Source of the DNA: Methanoculleus oceani
Lineage (GTDB): Archaea; Halobacteriota; Methanomicrobia; Methanomicrobiales; Methanoculleaceae
Reading direction: 5' to 3'
DNA length: 64,000 nucleotides
Assembly (NCBI RefSeq): GCF_023702065.1
Contig: NZ_QFDM01000001.1
Span: forward strand, 434,001-498,000
The translations under genes and the position numbers were made by a program. Position 1 is the stretch's first letter. Every line of letters starts with the position of its first letter. This document shows, piece after piece, positions 9,639-20,563 of the stretch. The notes under the pieces are model-generated. The model did not search any database, had not been told where the DNA came from, and saw only the letters and a program-made list of their open reading frames with translations.

Positions 9639-10807
9639 AAGCAGGACGATACGGAGTATACGGCGGGCAGTACGTGCCCGAGACCCTGATGAGCGCGCTG
9701 ATCGATCTTGAGGAGACCTACGGCCGGGTCCGCGAGGACCCGGAGTTCTCCCGCAGGCTCGACTGGTACCTGCATGAGTATGCCGGACGGGAGACACCGC
9801 TCACCTACTGCGAGAATCTCTCCCGCGACCTCGGCTGCCGCATCTACTTAAAAAGAGAGGACCTTCTCCACGGCGGTGCGCACAAACTGAACAACACCCT
9901 CGGCCAGGCGCTCATGGCGAAGTTCATGGGCAAGCGCCGGCTCATTGCCGAGACCGGTGCCGGGCAGCACGGCGTCGCGACGGCGATCGCGGGTGCGGCC
10001 CTCGATCTGCCCGTAGAGGTTTACATGGGCGAGGTGGATACCCGGCGCCAGGCGTTGAACGTCTTCCGGATGGAGCTTCTCGGCGCCCGGGTCGTCCCGG
10101 TCGCTTCCGGGACGCGGACCTTGAAGGACGCCATCAACGCGGCGATGCGCGACTGGGTGGCGAACCTCCGGGAGACCCACTACCTGCTCGGTTCCTGCGT
10201 CGGCCCGCACCCCTTCCCCCGGATCGTCCGCGACTTCCAGTCGGTCATCGGCGAGGAAGCACGGCGGCAGGTGCTCGAGAGGGAAGGGCGGCTCCCCGAT
10301 ACCGTCGTCGCCTGCGTCGGCGGGGGTTCGAACGCGATCGGCATCTTCTACCCCTTCGTCGGCGACGACGTGGCGCTGGTCGGCGTGGAGGCGGGCGGCG
10401 ATGGGCTCGATACCCCCCGTCACGGGGCTTCACTCTGTGGAGGCTCGGTCGGGGTTTTCCAGGGGGCGCTCTCCTACCTCCTCCAGGACGGCGACGGCCA
10501 GGCGCTCGAGACGCACTCCGTCGCCGCGGGCCTCGACCATCCCTCCGTCGGGCCGGAGCACGCCATGCTGAAGGACTCGGGAAGGGTCCGCTACGAGGCG
10601 GTCACCGACGCCGAGGCGCTCCATGCCTTCCGCTACCTCTCCCGCACCGAGGGGATCATCCCGGCGCTCGAGTCCGCCCACGCGGTCGCCTACGCTCTCC
10701 GGGCGGCGGACGACCTCGATAAGGACGGAGTCCTGGTCATCAACCTCTCGGGGAGGGGTGACAAAGACGTCGCGGACGTCGCGAGCCTTCACGGGGGCGT
10801 CGCATGA
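9635..10807 (+). CDS. trpB: Tryptophan synthase beta chain, canonical TrpB1 type
   Basis: A 390-residue PLP enzyme. The cofactor lysine lies in [12 protein letters not shown], followed by [13 protein letters not shown] and the phosphate loop [33 protein letters not shown] is the usual beta-chain interface segment. It makes tryptophan from indole channelled from TrpA and serine. The ATG at 9635 overlaps the trpF stop; an earlier ATG at 9620 would add five residues. It is followed by trpA with an ATGA overlap, so the two subunits are probably made together. It is the second beta chain of this block. Confidence 0.97.
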   Translation: MKAGRYGVYGGQYVPETLMSALIDLEETYGRVREDPEFSRRLDWYLHEYAGRETPLTYCENLSRDLGCRIYLKREDLLHGGAHKLNNTLGQALMAKFMGKRRLIAETGAGQHGVATAIAGAALDLPVEVYMGEVDTRRQALNVFRMELLGARVVPVASGTRTLKDAINAAMRDWVANLRETHYLLGSCVGPHPFPRIVRDFQSVIGEEARRQVLEREGRLPDTVVACVGGGSNAIGIFYPFVGDDVALVGVEAGGDGLDTPRHGASLCGGSVGVFQGALSYLLQDGDGQALETHSVAAGLDHPSVGPEHAMLKDSGRVRYEAVTDAEALHAFRYLSRTEGIIPALESAHAVAYALRAADDLDKDGVLVINLSGRGDKDVADVASLHGGVA

Positions 10808-11604
10808 GCCGGATCGAGGGGCTCTTTGCCCGGGAAAATCCGGCCTTCATCGGCTTTACCGTCGCCGGAGACCCCGGCATCGAGGCGTCGTTTGGGGTGG
10901 CGACGACGATGATCGACGCAGGGGTCGATCTCCTCGAGATCGCCGTCCCCTACTCCGACCCGGTGGCGGACGGCCCCGTGATCGAGCGGGCGCACGCCCG
11001 TGCCCTCCGGGCGGGCACCACGCCGGACGACGTCTTCGCCCTCGTCCGGCGGGTCAGGGAATATGCGCCGGCGTTGCCCCTCGTCCTCTTCACCTATTAC
11101 AACATCGTCTACCGCCGGGGAGCCGACCGGTTCTTTGCGGAGGCCGCCGCCGCCGGCGCGGACGGCGTCCTCGTCGTCGATCTTCCGAGCGAAGAGTCGG
11201 GCGAGGTCGCGCCGTACGCCGCCCGGCACGGCATCGACCGGATCGCCCTCATCGCCCCGACGACCTCGCCGGAACGGCAGCACGCGATCCTCCGCGAAGC
11301 CTCCGGTTTTGTCTACCTGATCTCGCTCGAGGGGGTTACCGGCGAGCGCGACCGGCTCCCCTCCGGTATCGTCGGGCTGGTCGGCGCGGTGCGGGAGAAG
11401 ACGGATCTCCCGCTCGCCGTCGGGTTCGGGATTTCGCGCCAGGAGCATGTCCGGACCGTTACAGCCACCGGTGCGAACGGCGTCATCGTGGGGAGCGCCC
11501 TCGTCCGGCTGATCGAGGAGCACTCGAGCGATGAGACCGGGATGCACGAAGCGCTCGCGACGGCGATCACCGCGTTGCGGGATGGGCTTACTCCCCGATC
11601 CTGA
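10804..11604 (+). CDS. trpA: Tryptophan synthase alpha chain
   Basis: A 266-residue TIM barrel that cleaves indole-3-glycerol phosphate to indole for TrpB. The catalytic glutamate is in [18 protein letters not shown] and the catalytic aspartate in [12 protein letters not shown]; the phosphate loop VGFGISR and GVIVGSALV are intact. It is the last gene of the tryptophan block. Only 33 bases separate it from the next gene, which has its own TATA element. Confidence 0.97.
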   Translation: MSRIEGLFARENPAFIGFTVAGDPGIEASFGVATTMIDAGVDLLEIAVPYSDPVADGPVIERAHARALRAGTTPDDVFALVRRVREYAPALPLVLFTYYNIVYRRGADRFFAEAAAAGADGVLVVDLPSEESGEVAPYAARHGIDRIALIAPTTSPERQHAILREASGFVYLISLEGVTGERDRLPSGIVGLVGAVREKTDLPLAVGFGISRQEHVRTVTATGANGVIVGSALVRLIEEHSSDETGMHEALATAITALRDGLTPRS

Positions 11605-11637
11605 ACCTCATATACCCTGACGGGCAAGAATAGAGGG

Positions 11638-12741
11638 ATGACGCAGACCGTCGGGTTTTTGCTCAACCCGGTTGCCGGGATGGGCGGCGCCGTGGGGCTG
11701 AAGGGGACGGACGGACAGGCGGAGGAGGCTCTCCGCCGGGGCGCGGTCCCGCACGCCCGCGACCGGGCGGTGCAGGCCCTCTCCCTCCTCAAGAGCGACG
11801 ACATCGCGTGGTGCACCTGTGCGGCGCCGATGGGGGGGGACGTCCTCGCGCTGGCGGGGATCGACCGCTTCACCGTCCTCTACCGGCCCGAAAAGCCGAC
11901 CGCTGCCGCCGATACGAAGGCCGCCTGCCGGGCGTTCCTCGATGCCGGGGTCGATCTCGTCGTCTTCTGCGGCGGGGACGGGACGGCCCGGGACGTCTTT
12001 GATGCCGTCGGCCGGGAGGTGCCTATCCTCGGCATCCCCGCCGGGGTGAAGATGTACTCGGCGGTCTTTGCGGTCAACTCGGCGGCGGCGGCCGACCTCA
12101 TCCGGCAGGCCGGGCGAACGGGCTGCCGGGACTCCGAGGTGATGGACGTCGACGAGGAGGCCTACCGTTCGGGCCGTCTTGCCGCCCGGCTCTACGGGTA
12201 TGCATGCGTTCCTTTCATCCCCGAGCGGACGCAGGGCGGGAAGCAGGTCTTCGAGCAGCAGGACGAGGAGCGGGCGAAGGACGAGATCGCCGTGTTCATC
12301 GGCGAGATCATGCTGCCGGATACCCTCTATATCGTCGGCGCCGGGAGCACGACGGCACGGATCGTGGAACGGCTCGGCCTCCCGGCGACGCTGCTCGGGG
12401 TCGATGCCGTCAGGAACGGGGAGGTCGTCGCCCGCGACGCCGATGAGAAGACGCTTCTTGCCCTCCTCGACGAATACCCGCGGGCGAAGATTATCGTCAG
12501 CCCCATCGGGGCGCAGGGCTTCGTCCTCGGCCGGGGGAACCAGCAGATCAGCCCGGGCGTCCTCCGGAAGGCCGGGTTACGGAACCTGATCGTGATCGCC
12601 ACGCCGGCAAAGCTCGCCGCAACACCCCTCCTCTACGTCGACTCCGGCGATCCGGTGCTCGACCGGGAGGTCGGCGACACCCTGCAGGTCATCTCCGGCT
12701 ACCGGATTGCGCAGCGAAAGCGTGTCGTCCACCACGGTTGA
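11638..12741 (+). CDS. ATP-NAD/AcoX kinase family protein
   Basis: A 367-residue protein of the long ATP-NAD kinase-like family (COG3199). Early motifs FLLNPVAGMGG and VFCGGDGTARDVFDAV, with the GGDG nucleotide loop, and the later PIGAQGFVLGRGNQQISP are characteristic. It probably phosphorylates NAD or a related metabolite; the exact substrate of this long subfamily is uncertain. A TATA element (CATATACC, 11609-11616) lies about 25 bases upstream. Its 3' end overlaps the convergent transporter gene by 165 bases, which is unusual. Confidence 0.9.
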   Translation: MTQTVGFLLNPVAGMGGAVGLKGTDGQAEEALRRGAVPHARDRAVQALSLLKSDDIAWCTCAAPMGGDVLALAGIDRFTVLYRPEKPTAAADTKAACRAFLDAGVDLVVFCGGDGTARDVFDAVGREVPILGIPAGVKMYSAVFAVNSAAAADLIRQAGRTGCRDSEVMDVDEEAYRSGRLAARLYGYACVPFIPERTQGGKQVFEQQDEERAKDEIAVFIGEIMLPDTLYIVGAGSTTARIVERLGLPATLLGVDAVRNGEVVARDADEKTLLALLDEYPRAKIIVSPIGAQGFVLGRGNQQISPGVLRKAGLRNLIVIATPAKLAATPLLYVDSGDPVLDREVGDTLQVISGYRIAQRKRVVHHG

Positions 12742-14355
12742 AGCCGCATCATACCTCTTCTGGACGGAGTACTGCTCGGAAAGTTTACGGAGGTCCCGCA
12801 CCTTGGCGTTCGCCGCCTCGATGATGGAGAGGACCTCCAGGTAGCGGCTGTCCGCGAGATTGCCTTCCCTCTTGAGACTGACGAGCTGCTCGCGGTAGTG
12901 CTCGTTGATGGCGCGCTGGAGTTCGACGTCCCGTGCGCGGAGTTCCGAGACGGTCACTTCCAGGATCCTCGGGAAGAGGAGTCCGAGCCCGACGATGTTC
13001 CCGTCGAGGATCCGGTAGACGCTTTCCGTCTTCCGTACCAGGCCGGCGGGTGTACCGTTTCCGTTCCGGGACGACCTGCGGAAGAACTCCCCGAGATCCG
13101 CCCCGAGGTCCCCGAGCCGCTCGATCTCGTTTGACATCCGCACCAGGAAGACCACCTCGGTCGCTTCCCGGTCCGAGAGCTGCCTTCCGGAGATCGCCCG
13201 GAGCGCCTGTTCGATCCTCCCGTCAAGGTAACCGTTCAGGCTCTTGAGTTTCTCGACCATCTGGTAGTCCGCCTCCCTCGACGTGGCGAGGTAGGTCATC
13301 GCCGCCCGGAAGAGGTCGAGCGTGACCTCGTGGGCGTGCTTGAGCTCGTTCTGGATCAGTTCGAACCCGAGTTGCGTGTCTTCGGGGATGCCGTCCTCGA
13401 GGTGGCGTGTCCGCATCAGGATCTCGGGCTCGCTCCCGGGCACCGCCCGTTCCACGAGCTGCCCGAACCTCCCGATGAAGAGGAGGAAGACCGCCGCCGC
13501 GATCAGGTTGAAGATGAGGTGGGCGTTCGCCACCATCTGCGCTTCGGTTCCGCCGATCGCCGTTACGAGTTCGGCGAACGGCACGAGGAAGGGCAGGATC
13601 AGGAGCACGCCGCCGAGGTTGAAGATGAAGTGGGCCGCCGCCGCCCGCCGGGAGTGGAGGTTCATCCGGGCAGAGGCGATCAGGGTCGTCGTGGTCGAAC
13701 CGATGTTTGCGCCGAGCAGGATCGGGATCGCCTGCGGGAGGGTGAGCAGCCCCTGCTGGGCGAGGACGACGACGAGGCCGGTCGTCACGGAACTCGACTG
13801 CACCATGGTGGTGAAGAGGAACCCTATCAGGATGGCAAGCGGGAGCGCCGAAAACTCCGCAACAAGCCCGATGATCGCAGGATCGTTCTGGAACGGTGCG
13901 AGCGCCGTGGAGATGAGGTTTAAGCTGAAGAGGACCAGGCCGAAGTAGAAGAGGGGCTTGCCCAGGAACCGGTAGCGCCGCCCGAATATCCCGACGAGGA
14001 ACCCGACCGGGATCAGCACCTGTCCAAACGCCGTCATATTGAAGGCGACGAGCTGCGCGGTGGCGGTCGTCCCGATGTTCGAGCCGATGATGATCCCGAG
14101 GCTCTGGAGGAACGAGAGCGTTCCGGCGTTGACGAGCCCGATGGTGATGATCGTGGTCGCCGCACTCGACTGGACGAGGGCGGTGACGACGGCGCCGAGG
14201 AGTGCGCCGACGACCGGCCGCGACGTCAGCCGCCCCAGGATCTTCGCAAAACTGCCTTTCGCGACGGCGAGGATCTCCCTTGAGAAGTTCTCTATCCCGT
14301 AGAAGAAGAGGATCAGGCCGGGAATGACGGCGAATACGAGCTCCCACGGGACCAT
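12577..14355 (-). CDS. Na/Pi cotransporter family protein with PhoU-like domain
   Basis: A 592-residue transporter. Two inverted NptA-type repeats carry the QSS signatures (QSSAATTII near residue 62, QSSSVTTGL near 185), with about nine membrane helices up to residue 310. A helical PhoU-like cytoplasmic domain follows (about 340-540). It should import phosphate with sodium. The last 55 residues or so, after RYDAASTVVDD, are encoded opposite the end of the ATP-NAD kinase-like gene and have an odd composition, so the natural stop may have been lost. No pho-type regulator is adjacent. Confidence 0.9.
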   Translation of the reverse strand: MVPWELVFAVIPGLILFFYGIENFSREILAVAKGSFAKILGRLTSRPVVGALLGAVVTALVQSSAATTIITIGLVNAGTLSFLQSLGIIIGSNIGTTATAQLVAFNMTAFGQVLIPVGFLVGIFGRRYRFLGKPLFYFGLVLFSLNLISTALAPFQNDPAIIGLVAEFSALPLAILIGFLFTTMVQSSSVTTGLVVVLAQQGLLTLPQAIPILLGANIGSTTTTLIASARMNLHSRRAAAAHFIFNLGGVLLILPFLVPFAELVTAIGGTEAQMVANAHLIFNLIAAAVFLLFIGRFGQLVERAVPGSEPEILMRTRHLEDGIPEDTQLGFELIQNELKHAHEVTLDLFRAAMTYLATSREADYQMVEKLKSLNGYLDGRIEQALRAISGRQLSDREATEVVFLVRMSNEIERLGDLGADLGEFFRRSSRNGNGTPAGLVRKTESVYRILDGNIVGLGLLFPRILEVTVSELRARDVELQRAINEHYREQLVSLKREGNLADSRYLEVLSIIEAANAKVRDLRKLSEQYSVQKRYDAASTVVDDTLSLRNPVAGDDLQGVADLPVEHRIAGVDVEEGCCGELCRRGDHDQVP

Positions 14356-14437
14356 TGCTGTTCGAGGAGTATGGAGCCTCCGCTCTGAAATAACTCTCTA
14401 AATAGATCGCCGGCGGAGGGTGCCTTTGCGTGGGATT

Positions 14438-15031
14438 TCATGCACAGTGTGCCGTGCTCTGCCTCCAGGCGAGGACGAGGAGCAGGATGCCGAGGAGCCC
14501 GAGCCCGGCGTAGATGTAGGCCGCTCCGGCGAACTCGTAGAGCGAGGGCGAGTCGGTTATGATATTCTCCGGGAGCGGTGGGGCGAGGAAGAGGCCGTAT
14601 GCCCAGAGCAGGCCGGGGAGGCTGATGAGCCCCGCCTCGATCGCCCCGAACCATGCCGTCGATCCCTTCTCGAGCGGGAGTGCCCCGAGCAGGAGGGCGA
14701 GGACCGCCGGGGCGAGGAGGGCGATCGCGACCTGGCTGAACCCGGGTGACCAGGGCGACGGCCCGATGACGGCGAGCGCGAGGAAGATTGCCGCGAGGGG
14801 TATCGCCGCCCACCACCTGCCCCCTTCCTCCCGCACGGCGACGGCGAAGAGCACCGCTCCTGCGAGGGAGGCGATGCAGAAGAGAAGGAGCACCGGCGAG
14901 ATGTCTGCGATCCGGTACGCGAACTGGCCGTTGTAGACGTACCGGGCGTACATCCCGGTCACGGGAACGGCGAGGAAGTAGGCCGCGGTGAGGGTGAGTG
15001 CGATCGAGGTTCTCTCCGGCGCCGTACCTAT
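14438..15031 (-). CDS. Multi-spanning membrane protein, unknown function, unusual start
   Basis: About 197 residues with roughly five membrane helices (for example SIALTLTAAYFLAVPV, ISPVLLLFCIASLAGAVLFAV and a C-terminal GLLGILLLVLAW). It is the second gene of a minus-strand pair behind promoter copy A. No ATG, GTG or TTG precedes the first helix without running back through the upstream gene. The first plausible codon is an ATA at 15031 that overlaps the upstream TAG stop (ATAG), with GGAGG just before it. The start is therefore tentative. No family was recognised. Confidence 0.65.
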   Translation of the reverse strand: MGTAPERTSIALTLTAAYFLAVPVTGMYARYVYNGQFAYRIADISPVLLLFCIASLAGAVLFAVAVREEGGRWWAAIPLAAIFLALAVIGPSPWSPGFSQVAIALLAPAVLALLLGALPLEKGSTAWFGAIEAGLISLPGLLWAYGLFLAPPLPENIITDSPSLYEFAGAAYIYAGLGLLGILLLVLAWRQSTAHCA

Positions 15032-15591
15032 CCCTCCTCCTCGGCGTGCCCCTCTTCCCGCAACCCCGGGGCGGGGGCGGCAGTCAGGCGGAGAGCGGCG
15101 TAGAGTATGGTTGCGGCCAGCACGCACTCGAGGTAGAACCCGAAGACCCCGAAGGCGGAGAAGAGCAGGTTATACGCGGGGGTGCCCGCGGCGAACGGGA
15201 GGGCGCTCATGATCCCGTCGAAGAGCCACCCGAATACCGGCACGCTGTCCGCGATGAGCGGGGCGGGCCCGCCCGGCCACCGGTCCGGGTTTATCAGGAG
15301 GGCGAAGACGAACGGAACCGAGGCTGCAACGGCGACGAGCATCGCCTGCCGCTCTCTCCGGACCGGGACGGCGCCCGAGATGAGCGGAAGCGGCGTCGCG
15401 GCTCCCGCGACCGCAAGGGTGACCATTACGAGAACGAAGACAGGGAGGACGAACGGTGGCGCCGGCCCGATGATCCCGGAGACGGTTCTCGCGGTACCCG
15501 CCCAGATCACGCATGCGACGACCGCGACGAGCGGGGGGATGGCCGGCGAGAACCGGCTCCGGGGGAGAGAGGCGACGATCTTACGTGACAT
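15028..15591 (-). CDS. Membrane protein, paralogue of the 32575-33156 product
   Basis: A 187-residue protein with about five membrane helices. The ATG at 15591 follows a GGTGC site; an earlier open-frame start lies upstream of the TATA box and is excluded. The C-terminal half, with PDRWPGGPAPLIADSVPVFG, WLFDGI and FGFYLEC, aligns with PDKLPGAAPPVFAEKLPVLG, ILFDAL and AGLYLEV of the protein at 32575-33156, so the two are paralogues. It is the first gene behind promoter copy A. The function is unknown; a role in the envelope is inferred only from its helices and neighbours. Confidence 0.75.
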   Translation of the reverse strand: MSRKIVASLPRSRFSPAIPPLVAVVACVIWAGTARTVSGIIGPAPPFVLPVFVLVMVTLAVAGAATPLPLISGAVPVRRERQAMLVAVAASVPFVFALLINPDRWPGGPAPLIADSVPVFGWLFDGIMSALPFAAGTPAYNLLFSAFGVFGFYLECVLAATILYAALRLTAAPAPGLREEGHAEEEG

Positions 15592-15640
15592 ACTGCACCG
15601 TTCTCGACACTGTTCGGCTGCCGTGTCCTGGAAACCTGCG

Positions 15641-15693
15641 GGAAAGGTCAACGTTCTTCTATAAACGATTTCTGTCACAATCGTCTACACATC
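15641..15693 (-). promoter_or_regulatory. Shared envelope promoter module, copy A
   Basis: On the minus strand this stretch contains GTGACAGAAATCGTTTATAG, with GATGTGTAGACG before it and AACGTTGACC after it. The TATA core (TTTATA, plus-strand 15660-15665) lies about 70 bases upstream of the ATG at 15591. The same arrangement recurs at 18764, 27417 and 34313. Identity extends on both sides of the TATA box, which points to a specific activator or sigma-like TFB preference rather than a generic promoter. Confidence 0.75.
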
Positions 15694-15783
15694 GGGGCAT
15701 CCTGACCCATCTCATCCCGGATCCGACCATAACCGGCCGGGCTCCTGCAGGCATCTCTCCCGGCACCGGTCGCCGTCACAACC

Positions 15784-15809
15784 TTTATAGTTAGGTCAAG
15801 CAAAACTAA
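15784..15809 (+). promoter_or_regulatory. marR-like promoter and operator
   Basis: TTTATA (15784-15789) is followed at once by TTAGGTCAAGCAAAACTAA (15791-15809), 13 bases before the ATG of the MarR-type gene. A near copy of this sequence, TTAGGTAAATTCAAACTAA, lies before lon (16263-16281). The outer TTAG/CTAA parts are mirror images, as expected for a dimeric winged-helix repressor. A site between TATA and start would block polymerase, which suggests autorepression. Confidence 0.75.
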
Positions 15810-15821
15810 TCAGCATCAACT

Positions 15822-16241
15822 ATGCCGGCGAGAGAGGAGCATCTGTTCGAGGTATTTGATCGCCTGATCGCCATCAAGAACGAATGCTCCTCCGAGATCT
15901 TCTCCGAATGCGGGCTTGCCGACGTGACGGTGAAACAGGTCGCCTACCTGAAGACGATCGACGAGCACGGCGACGTGACGTTCAGCAGGCTCGCCGAGAT
16001 CACCAGGAACTCAAAGCCCACCGTCACGGAGATGATCAACAGGTTCGTCCGGATGGAGTGCGCCTACCGGCAGAAATCCCCCGATGACGGGAGAATCGTA
16101 TACATCCGCCTGACCGAAAAAGGACGGATGATGGCGAACGCCGAGCGGAACGCGCTGAACCGGATGATCGAGAGGATGGTGCGGACGCTCGACGAGAACG
16201 AAGTGGATCTCCTGATCGAGATCTTAAAAAAGGTCGGATAA
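15822..16241 (+). CDS. MarR family transcriptional regulator
   Basis: A 139-residue winged-helix regulator. After an N-terminal dimerisation helix, the DNA-binding region reads VTVKQVAYLKTIDEHGDVTFSRLAEITRNSKPTVTEMINRF (about residues 34-75 in total), with the wing QKSPDDGRIVYIRLTEKG (about 80-100) and a C-terminal dimerisation helix. Length and order are typical of MarR. Its gene is preceded by an operator also found before lon, the next gene on the same strand, so it probably represses both itself and lon. The inducer is unknown. Confidence 0.92.
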   Translation: MPAREEHLFEVFDRLIAIKNECSSEIFSECGLADVTVKQVAYLKTIDEHGDVTFSRLAEITRNSKPTVTEMINRFVRMECAYRQKSPDDGRIVYIRLTEKGRMMANAERNALNRMIERMVRTLDENEVDLLIEILKKVG

Positions 16242-16249
16242 TTTTTTTG
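16242..16249 (+). terminator. T-run after the MarR gene
   Basis: A run of T residues directly follows the stop codon of the MarR-type gene, as is usual for archaeal intrinsic termination. It separates this gene from lon, which has its own operator copy a few bases further on. Confidence 0.5.
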
Positions 16250-16262
16250 GCCGGCATCAAAG

Positions 16263-16281
16263 TTAGGTAAATTCAAACTAA
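16263..16281 (+). promoter_or_regulatory. lon operator, second copy of the marR operator
   Basis: TTAGGTAAATTCAAACTAA matches the marR-upstream copy at 15 of 19 positions, with identical outer parts (TTAGGT and AACTAA). It ends 15 bases before the chosen lon start (16297). The matching pair ties Lon expression to the MarR-type regulator encoded directly upstream. Confidence 0.75.
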
Positions 16282-16296
16282 ATGATTGGAGTCACC

Positions 16297-18681
<2,385 letters not shown>

Positions 18682-18763
18682 ACACCCCTCTTTTATTATC
18701 TCTCCATACCCTCATTTCGCCCGCCGCGCCTTGCCCCGGGAGCAAACAGGCTTGAGGCGGTTC

Positions 18764-18818
18764 GACGTGTAGAGGATCGTGACAGAAATCGTTTATAGGG
18801 AAACGTCGACCTCTCACC
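18764..18818 (+). promoter_or_regulatory. Shared envelope promoter module, copy B
   Basis: GTGACAGAAATCGTTTATAG is preceded by GACGTGTAGAGGATC and followed by AACGTCGACCTCTCACC. The TATA core is at 18792-18797. It lies about 92 bases before the ATG at 18889. The central 20 bases are identical to copy A. It drives the 18889-21376 gene run. Confidence 0.75.
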
Positions 18819-18888
18819 GACAGTTGCCGGAATCAGTGCCCCGATGTGCGGGATCTGTCCGGTCTACGTCGAGACCGGAGGGGATTGC

Positions 18889-19290
18889 ATGGAACCTGAC
18901 AGGAAGCGCCTGATTGTTGTCGGGACCCTCGCGTTCATCGGCGTCGTCCTCCTCGTCGCGGCGGTCGTGTTCGTGTGTACCGCCCTCGTCGCCCTGATCA
19001 CGGGAATCGACGGTCTTCCGCAGGAGTTGACCGTGGAGGTAGTCGGGGAAGAGGATCTGCAGAATGCATCCGTCATCCACCTGACCGACCGGGACTTGAA
19101 GCAGCACCCGGTGCTTGCCTCCGCGATCCGGGAGGCCAGCAGCGACTCCAACGTGGTGAAATCCGCGTCGGTCCCGATGACGGGGGCCGAATGTCTCGTG
19201 CTTACCGAGTCCTGTGGTGTGTATACGGCGAATGCGCCGATCCTCGAGTACGACGGAGTATACTACGCCACCCGCGTTCTGATCCATTAG
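18889..19290 (+). CDS. Single-pass membrane protein with LT-D-HP...EYxGxYY domain
   Basis: A 133-residue protein with a short basic N-terminus (MEPDRKR), one membrane helix (about residues 8-40) and an exterior domain. That domain holds IHLTDRDLKQHPVLASAIR and ends LEYDGVYYATRVL, a pattern shared with the next gene and with the 20564-21376 product. The ATG at 18889 follows GGAGGGG; an in-frame ATG at 18844 lacks such a site. It is the first gene behind promoter copy B. No known family was recognised. Confidence 0.75.
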   Translation: MEPDRKRLIVVGTLAFIGVVLLVAAVVFVCTALVALITGIDGLPQELTVEVVGEEDLQNASVIHLTDRDLKQHPVLASAIREASSDSNVVKSASVPMTGAECLVLTESCGVYTANAPILEYDGVYYATRVLIH

Positions 19291-19313
19291 AATCGTGTCA
19301 AAACAGGTGCAGA

Positions 19314-19754
19314 ATGGAAGAGGGTAAGAAACCCGGCAACCGGCTCAGAATGGCGGGGCTCGTCGTCGCGTGCGGCCTTGTCGGCATCGTCGCCGTCGCG
19401 CTCGGCTTCATGCTCGCCGACGCTCTCATCGTCTACGCGATGGAGGGTTCGGGCGGGCAGCCGATGCTCTACGTCATGGAGAGGACGGAGCCGGGAGAGA
19501 ACGTGGTCGTTCCCCTGACCGAGAAGGACTTTGCCGACCACCCGGCGCTTGATATGGTCATCCGGGGAGAAGAACGAAATCCGTCAGGATGGGAGTGGGG
19601 TATGAGCGACCGGCGCTTCATCGGGGGAACTAACGTCTCGTATGCGGAGAGCAAGGCGCTCCAGGACACTTACGGCCCCGACCGGGAGACATGGGTCTAC
19701 CCGCACCTGGAGTACGAAGGAGCATATTACCTGGTGGTGACAACGTGGCCGTGA
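19314..19754 (+). CDS. Paralogous single-pass membrane protein
   Basis: A 146-residue protein, 23 bases after its neighbour and preceded by AGGTGC. It has one N-terminal membrane helix (about residues 13-40) and an exterior domain with VPLTEKDFADHPALDMVIRG, closing with HLEYEGAYYLVV. The two anchor motifs align with those of the upstream gene, so these are tandem paralogues that have diverged between the motifs. The function is unknown. Placement beside a PGF-CTERM-like protein suggests a surface location. Confidence 0.75.
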   Translation: MEEGKKPGNRLRMAGLVVACGLVGIVAVALGFMLADALIVYAMEGSGGQPMLYVMERTEPGENVVVPLTEKDFADHPALDMVIRGEERNPSGWEWGMSDRRFIGGTNVSYAESKALQDTYGPDRETWVYPHLEYEGAYYLVVTTWP

Positions 19755-19773
19755 GAGAGCCGGGGGAGGAAGG

Positions 19774-20562
19774 ATGAACGGAACGACCAGAACATGGACA
19801 CTCCTCTTCGGGCTGCTGCTCGCGGTCGCCCCGGCGGCAGGCGCAGATCTCGATCTCAATCGACACCTGATCCCGGAACTGAAGGTGAACGGGTCGATCG
19901 AGACGATAGCCATCTCCGGGGAGTTGAGCCTTCAGCCGGAGCCGGGGGTTACCGCTGAGGGAACCTTCGGGATACCGTTCGGTTCGATCGTCGTCCATAC
20001 GGCCGACGCAAAGACGCTGATCTTCGATGGCGACGGGAACCACCTCTTTTCCATCAGCGACGAACGCTCCGCGAAGATCCCCACTCCCGCGGGTGTCGAG
20101 AAGCCCTGCACCTGGGTGAGCCAGGTTCCGAGCGGTTCTCGTTCCTATCACCGCGGCGACACGACCTTCGTCTTCGGCACGGCCGGTGGCCCCATCCTCA
20201 CCGTCATCAACGAGGGCCCTTTGATCGCCGTCTCGGGCAGAGTGACGGATGCCGGCGGCAACCCGGTTCCCGGTGCATCGGTGCGGTTCGAGCCGCTACT
20301 TACGCTCGACGAACCTCTCGCAGCGGTCACCACGGACGAAGACGGCCGCTACCAGATAACCGCTCCCGGCTACCGGCAGACCGTCACGGTCGAGAAGGAG
20401 GGCTATTCCACCCTCCGGGAGGAGCTCATCTTTGAGAACTCAATAAACACCCTCGACCTGGAACTGGAGCCCCTGCCCCGGACGGTCCCGGGGTTCGGTT
20501 CCGCGCTCGCGGTTCTCTCGCTTCTGGGGTTCTTCCTCCTCATCGGCCGGAATGGGTGGTGA
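19774..20562 (+). CDS. Secreted protein with CarboxypepD-regulatory-like domain and PGF-CTERM-like tail
   Basis: A 262-residue protein. It has a signal peptide (about residues 1-24, ending APAAGA), an unassigned beta-rich region (25-150), a carboxypeptidase regulatory-like Ig fold (about 152-225: SGRVTDAGGNPVPGASVRF, TTDEDGRYQI), then RTVPGFGSALAVLSLLGFF and a basic end. The tail fits the PGF-CTERM signal, which an archaeosortase removes when it joins the protein to a surface lipid. It would thus be displayed on the outer face of the membrane. No archaeosortase gene is in the window. Its last codons overlap an in-frame ATG of the next gene. Confidence 0.8.
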   Translation: MNGTTRTWTLLFGLLLAVAPAAGADLDLNRHLIPELKVNGSIETIAISGELSLQPEPGVTAEGTFGIPFGSIVVHTADAKTLIFDGDGNHLFSISDERSAKIPTPAGVEKPCTWVSQVPSGSRSYHRGDTTFVFGTAGGPILTVINEGPLIAVSGRVTDAGGNPVPGASVRFEPLLTLDEPLAAVTTDEDGRYQITAPGYRQTVTVEKEGYSTLREELIFENSINTLDLELEPLPRTVPGFGSALAVLSLLGFFLLIGRNGW

Positions 20563-20563
20563 G

